A stretch of DNA of 11,196 nucleotides, from assembly GCA_947478655.1 (NCBI GenBank), contig CANJWU010000020.1, positions 1 through 11,196 of the forward strand, written 5' to 3'. The position numbers and the translations under genes were made by a program. The notes under the pieces were generated by a model, which did not search any database, had not been told where the DNA came from, and saw only the letters and a program-made list of their open reading frames with translations. Source of the stretch: Sphingobacteriales bacterium (GTDB lineage: Bacteria > Bacteroidota > Bacteroidia > Sphingobacteriales > Sphingobacteriaceae). Below are positions 8,647 through 11,196 of this stretch, one piece after another (the stretch's first letter is position 1; each line of letters starts with the position of its first letter).

Positions 8647-9469
8647 AAAATACAAAATATTAAGTTTATTGGCTTTAGTTGCGCTAGGTTATGGCTGCGA
8701 ACAGTCTGCACCTGCAAACATCTATGAAGAAAAAGGCGATTTATATTTTTCAGGCTATTATTTTAATTACAAAAACAAAATAACACCTGTTGGTCCAGGT
8801 CCTAATCGTTTTTTAGGCGATAGTACCGCTGCATGGGTAGATAATCAACAAAAATTGCATTTAAAAATTCAACAAAAAAATGGATTTTGGCAATGCAGCG
8901 AAATTATCAGCACGAAAAGATTTGGTTATGGCACTTATCAAATAACCTGCGAAACAGACATTAGAAATTTTGACCCCATGACGGTATTTGGTTTTTTTAC
9001 TTGGGATGATTACTCTTTCCAAAAAGCTGGTAATTCGGAAGTAGATATTGAATTTGCAAAATGGGGCAATACAAACGATACTTTGCCGGTAACGTATAGT
9101 GTGCAGCCAGTTATTTTTAGTAATCCTGCGCCTTACGCAGAAAGAACACATAAACCTTTTATACCAACAAAATATAACGCAAGTACTTGTACCTATACCA
9201 TGCAGTGGACGCCAGATAGTATTGTTTGGAAAAGTTATGTTGGGGAAAGCATTTTTGGAACACAACAAATTTCACATCATGTATTTACAAAAAACAATAT
9301 TAGCCGAACTAAAATAGAAGGCAGTAGGGTTTCGGATCCAATGGTGATTCCGGCACCTGGCGATTCTACAAAAGTGCGATTTAACTTTTGGCTGCTGAAT
9401 GGCGCCGCACCAAGAAATGGTTTAACACACGAAATAATCATTAAAAATTTTAAATACTTACCCAATTAA
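8636..9469 (+). CDS. GH16 family beta-glucanase, probable lipoprotein
   Basis: This is an endo-acting retaining glucanase of 277 residues. The active-site strand NSEVDIEFAKW gives nucleophile Glu135, Asp137 and acid/base Glu139, all present. The spacing is ExDxE, without the extra bulge residue (ExDxxE) usual in laminarinases, so it follows the lichenase/XET-like form. Other family features are AWVDNQQKLHLKI near 66, FGYGTYQI near 97 (the framework strand before the active site), FGFFTWDD near 118 and a core strand YTMQWTPDSIVW near 187. The N-terminus is hydrophobic with GYGC at 18-21; the lipobox is weak because Gly stands at -3, but Cys21 followed by Glu-Gln suggests a lipoprotein. The ATG lies inside the GH3 gene, 11 bases before its stop ends. 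Substrate is probably a beta-glucan; the exact linkage and the GH16 subfamily cannot be decided here. Confidence 0.88.
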   Translation: MLIKKYKILSLLALVALGYGCEQSAPANIYEEKGDLYFSGYYFNYKNKITPVGPGPNRFLGDSTAAWVDNQQKLHLKIQQKNGFWQCSEIISTKRFGYGTYQITCETDIRNFDPMTVFGFFTWDDYSFQKAGNSEVDIEFAKWGNTNDTLPVTYSVQPVIFSNPAPYAERTHKPFIPTKYNASTCTYTMQWTPDSIVWKSYVGESIFGTQQISHHVFTKNNISRTKIEGSRVSDPMVIPAPGDSTKVRFNFWLLNGAAPRNGLTHEIIIKNFKYLPN

Positions 9470-9504
9470 AATAAATTAACAAAGAATAACTTAAAAAAAC
9501 AATT
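9470..9504 (+). other. 35-base intergenic spacer before the tandem-module gene
   Basis: This AT-rich spacer is the longest gap in the window. It has an A-rich run (AAAAAAA) just before the ATG, as is usual for Bacteroidetes starts without a Shine-Dalgarno motif. I see no convincing TAnnTTTG -7 element or -33 TTTG here or in the last bases of the GH16 gene, and no GC-rich hairpin with a T-run. The next gene is therefore either co-transcribed with the upstream genes or has a promoter I cannot recognise. Confidence 0.5.
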
Positions 9505-11196
9505 ATGAAAAAAATCTCCTTTTTATTTTTGATGATGCTATCAAGTATGGCATTTGCTCAAAACGCGCCAATCACCTTTGAAACAGGTGCATTTGGTAAC
9601 GCATGGACATGGACAACTTTTGAAAATGGCCCAACAAACCCTGCCATTACAATGGTTGCAAACCCAAGCACAACGGGTATAAACAGTTCAGCAACTGTTT
9701 GTAAATTTACAGCTACTTCAGCTGGTCAGCCTTGGGCTGGTTATGAAAGTTCGCATGGCGCTGGTATTGGTACTTTCACTTTATCTGCTTCAAACTGTGT
9801 AGTTAAAATGATGGTTTACAAATCAGTTCTTTCTGATGTTGGAATTAAATTTGCAACTGCAAGTGGTGGATCAACTGGTGAAATTAAAGTAGCGAATACA
9901 GTAATTAACCAATGGGAAGAATTGACCTTTAACTTTTCGACTAAAGTTGGCGAAACAAATGATCAAATTATTATTTTCCCTGACTTCCAAGCAAGAACAA
10001 CAAATAACGACACTTATGTAGACAACATTACATTTAGTGCTGGTTCTGTTTCTTCAGATCCAACTACTGCAGCGCCAACACCAACTGCTGCTGCTGCAGA
10101 TGTTATTTCAATGTTTAGTAATGCTTATACCAATGTAGGTGTTGACACATGGAGAACTTCGTGGTCTAACGCTACATTAACCGACATTCAAATTGCAGGT
10201 AACGATACTAAAAAATATTCTTCTTTAGATTTCGTAGGTATTGAAACAACTGGACCAAACTTGATCAATGCTTCTGCAATGACAAAATTCCATGTGAATG
10301 CTTATACACCAAACATGACTACTTTTAGAGTAAAATTAGTAGACTTTGGCGCAGATGGTGCTTATGGTGGTGGTGATGATAAAGACCACGAATTAGCATT
10401 TACACCAACGCAAAATGCTTGGAATAGCTATGACATTAACTTAAGTGATTTTACTAATTTAACTTCGACTTCACATATTGCACAATTAATTTTCTCTGGC
10501 TTGCCAACTGCTGCTGGAACAGTTTATATTGACAATGTGTATTTCAGTAAACCAGCTGTTGTGGCTTCAGAGCCAACTACTGCAGCACCTACTCCTACTG
10601 CATTAGCAGCTGACGTAATTTCTATGTTCAGTAATGCTTATACCAATGTGGGTGTAGATACTTGGAGAACTTCTTGGTCTGCTGCAACATTAACAGATGT
10701 GCAAGTTGCTGGTAACGATACTAAAAAATATACTGATTTAAACTTTGTTGGAATTGAAACCGTTGGTCCAAACTTGATCAATGCAGCTAACATGACAAAA
10801 TTCCATGTAGATGCTTGGACACCAAACATGACCACATTCAGAATTAAATTAGTTGACTTTGGTGCGGATGCTGCTTATGGTGGTGGTGATGATAAAGAAC
10901 ATGAATTATCTTTTACCCCAATTATTGCAGGCTGGAATAGCTTTGATATTCCGATGACAGACTTTGTTGGATTAACCACATCTGGTCATATTGCTCAATT
11001 AATTTTCTCTTGTAACCCAGCTGGAACAGGAACTGTATTTATTGACAATGTTTACTTCAGCAAACCACCTACTATTTTAGAGCCAACTACTGCAGCACCT
11101 ACACCTACTGCATTAGCAGCGAATGTAATTTCTATGTTCAGTAATGCATATACTAATGTTGGGGTTGATACTTGGAGAACTGGATGGTCAAATGCA
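9505..11196 (+). CDS. Large secreted multi-module protein with tandem carbohydrate-binding-like repeats, 3'-truncated
   Basis: The reading frame stays open for 564 codons to the window edge, so the C-terminus is missing. A signal peptide (Lys2-Lys3, hydrophobic 4-17) is cut after AFA18, leaving Gln19. Residues about 22-180 form an N-terminal module: ITFETGAFGN, WAGYESSHG, VVKMMVYKS, QIIIFPDFQ and the closing strand TYVDNITF, with Cys66 and Cys98 perhaps bonded. Then come repeat modules of about 171 residues, each starting with a PTTAAPTPT linker at residues 186, 357 and 527 (the last cut). Modules of both types are, from memory, common in secreted Bacteroidetes proteins carrying GH16 laminarinase domains, so a catalytic domain and a type IX secretion signal further downstream are plausible but unseen. 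No catalytic motif is visible in this part. The role seen here is substrate binding or display; composition is rich in Thr, Ala, Asn and Gly. Confidence 0.85.
   Translation, partial: MKKISFLFLMMLSSMAFAQNAPITFETGAFGNAWTWTTFENGPTNPAITMVANPSTTGINSSATVCKFTATSAGQPWAGYESSHGAGIGTFTLSASNCVVKMMVYKSVLSDVGIKFATASGGSTGEIKVANTVINQWEELTFNFSTKVGETNDQIIIFPDFQARTTNNDTYVDNITFSAGSVSSDPTTAAPTPTAAAADVISMFSNAYTNVGVDTWRTSWSNATLTDIQIAGNDTKKYSSLDFVGIETTGPNLINASAMTKFHVNAYTPNMTTFRVKLVDFGADGAYGGGDDKDHELAFTPTQNAWNSYDINLSDFTNLTSTSHIAQLIFSGLPTAAGTVYIDNVYFSKPAVVASEPTTAAPTPTALAADVISMFSNAYTNVGVDTWRTSWSAATLTDVQVAGNDTKKYTDLNFVGIETVGPNLINAANMTKFHVDAWTPNMTTFRIKLVDFGADAAYGGGDDKEHELSFTPIIAGWNSFDIPMTDFVGLTTSGHIAQLIFSCNPAGTGTVFIDNVYFSKPPTILEPTTAAPTPTALAANVISMFSNAYTNVGVDTWRTGWSNA
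10060..10572 (+). repeat. Tandem module 1 (513 bp, 171 residues)
   Basis: The first full repeat covers residues 186-356 of the multi-module protein. It comprises a Pro/Thr/Ala linker, a SMFSNAYTNVGVDTWRT opening, KLVDFGADGAYGGGDDK in the middle (an Asp/Gly-rich possible metal-binding loop at residues 280-296), HIAQLIFS, and the closing strand TVYIDNVYFS, which suggests a beta jelly roll. By hand alignment it is roughly three-quarters identical to module 2. Confidence 0.9.
10573..11082 (+). repeat. Tandem module 2 (510 bp, 170 residues)
   Basis: The second full repeat covers residues 357-526. It keeps the linker, the opening, the Asp/Gly-rich loop (residues 451-467), and the closing TVFIDNVYFS. 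Differences from module 1 cluster in the segment before HIAQLIFS and in the short stretch between IFS and the closing strand, as expected for surface loops. It is one residue shorter than module 1 at the C-terminal junction. Confidence 0.9.
11083..11196 (+). repeat. Tandem module 3, truncated by window edge
   Basis: The third repeat begins at residue 527 with the same PTTAAPTPT linker and ISMFSNAYTNVGVDTWRT opening; only 38 codons are present. Its linker is almost identical at DNA level to that of module 2, with mostly silent changes, pointing to duplication or recombination between neighbouring units. Confidence 0.88.

Noticed and set aside
8861..9268. 135-codon open frame on the - strand
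   Set aside because: It is opposite the GH16 catalytic core with its intact ExDxE site; the translation is Cys/Phe/Ile-rich shadow sequence.
9370..9400. Possible Bacteroidetes promoter (TTAACTTTTG) near the end of the GH16 gene
   Set aside because: The spacing does not fit TAnnTTTG, and no -33 TTTG partner was found at the right distance.
9440..9456. AT palindrome (TTAAAAATTTTAA) as a terminator
   Set aside because: It is inside the GH16 coding region, contains no GC stem and is explained by Lys/Asn/Phe codons.

Overview
The window looks like part of a carbohydrate-degradation locus from an AT-rich member of the Bacteroidetes. The class cannot be fixed from this sequence; Chitinophagia or Sphingobacteriia would fit. 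The evidence is lineage-typical: many signal peptides end in A|Q, there are no clear Shine-Dalgarno motifs and the gene starts are A-rich, several small lipoproteins occur, and SusE/F-like or surface-glycan-binding-type proteins sit beside GH3, GH16 and clan GH-A glycosidases. All genes are on the + strand. No tRNA, rRNA, CRISPR array, insertion sequence or other mobile element was seen, and no stretch over 300 bases lacks a gene.

Layout: (1) 2-1081, the 3' part of a clan GH-A (GH2/GH5-like TIM-barrel) glycosidase, cut by the window edge. (2) 1083-3017 and 3021-4748, two consecutive, dissimilar exported proteins that look like outer-membrane beta-barrels; I cannot place either in a named family. 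(3) 4750-5760 and 5760-6401, two lipoproteins with Ig-like and jelly-roll modules, probably glycan-binding. (4) 6403-8646, a complete exported GH3 beta-glucosidase-type enzyme. (5) 8636-9469, a probable lipoprotein GH16 beta-glucanase with an intact ExDxE active site. (6) 9505 to the window end, the first 564 codons of a large secreted protein: signal peptide, one N-terminal carbohydrate-binding-like module, then tandem modules of about 171 residues joined by Pro/Thr linkers. It runs off the edge.

Genes 1 to 5 are packed with gaps of 1 to 3 bases or overlaps of 1 and 11 bases, so they are very probably one transcript. The last gene follows after 35 bases and may belong to the same unit.

Working model (inference): the secreted multi-module protein and the GH16 lipoprotein bind and cut a beta-glucan outside or at the cell surface. 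The binding lipoproteins hold chains at the surface, the two barrel proteins may pass oligosaccharides through the outer membrane, and the GH3 and GH-A enzymes finish them to glucose. The GH3/GH16/GH-A set points to a beta-1,3- or mixed-linkage beta-glucan such as laminarin, but the substrate is not proven. The most unusual point is the pair of unclassified barrel genes where a SusC/SusD pair would normally stand; SusC/D could still lie outside the window.
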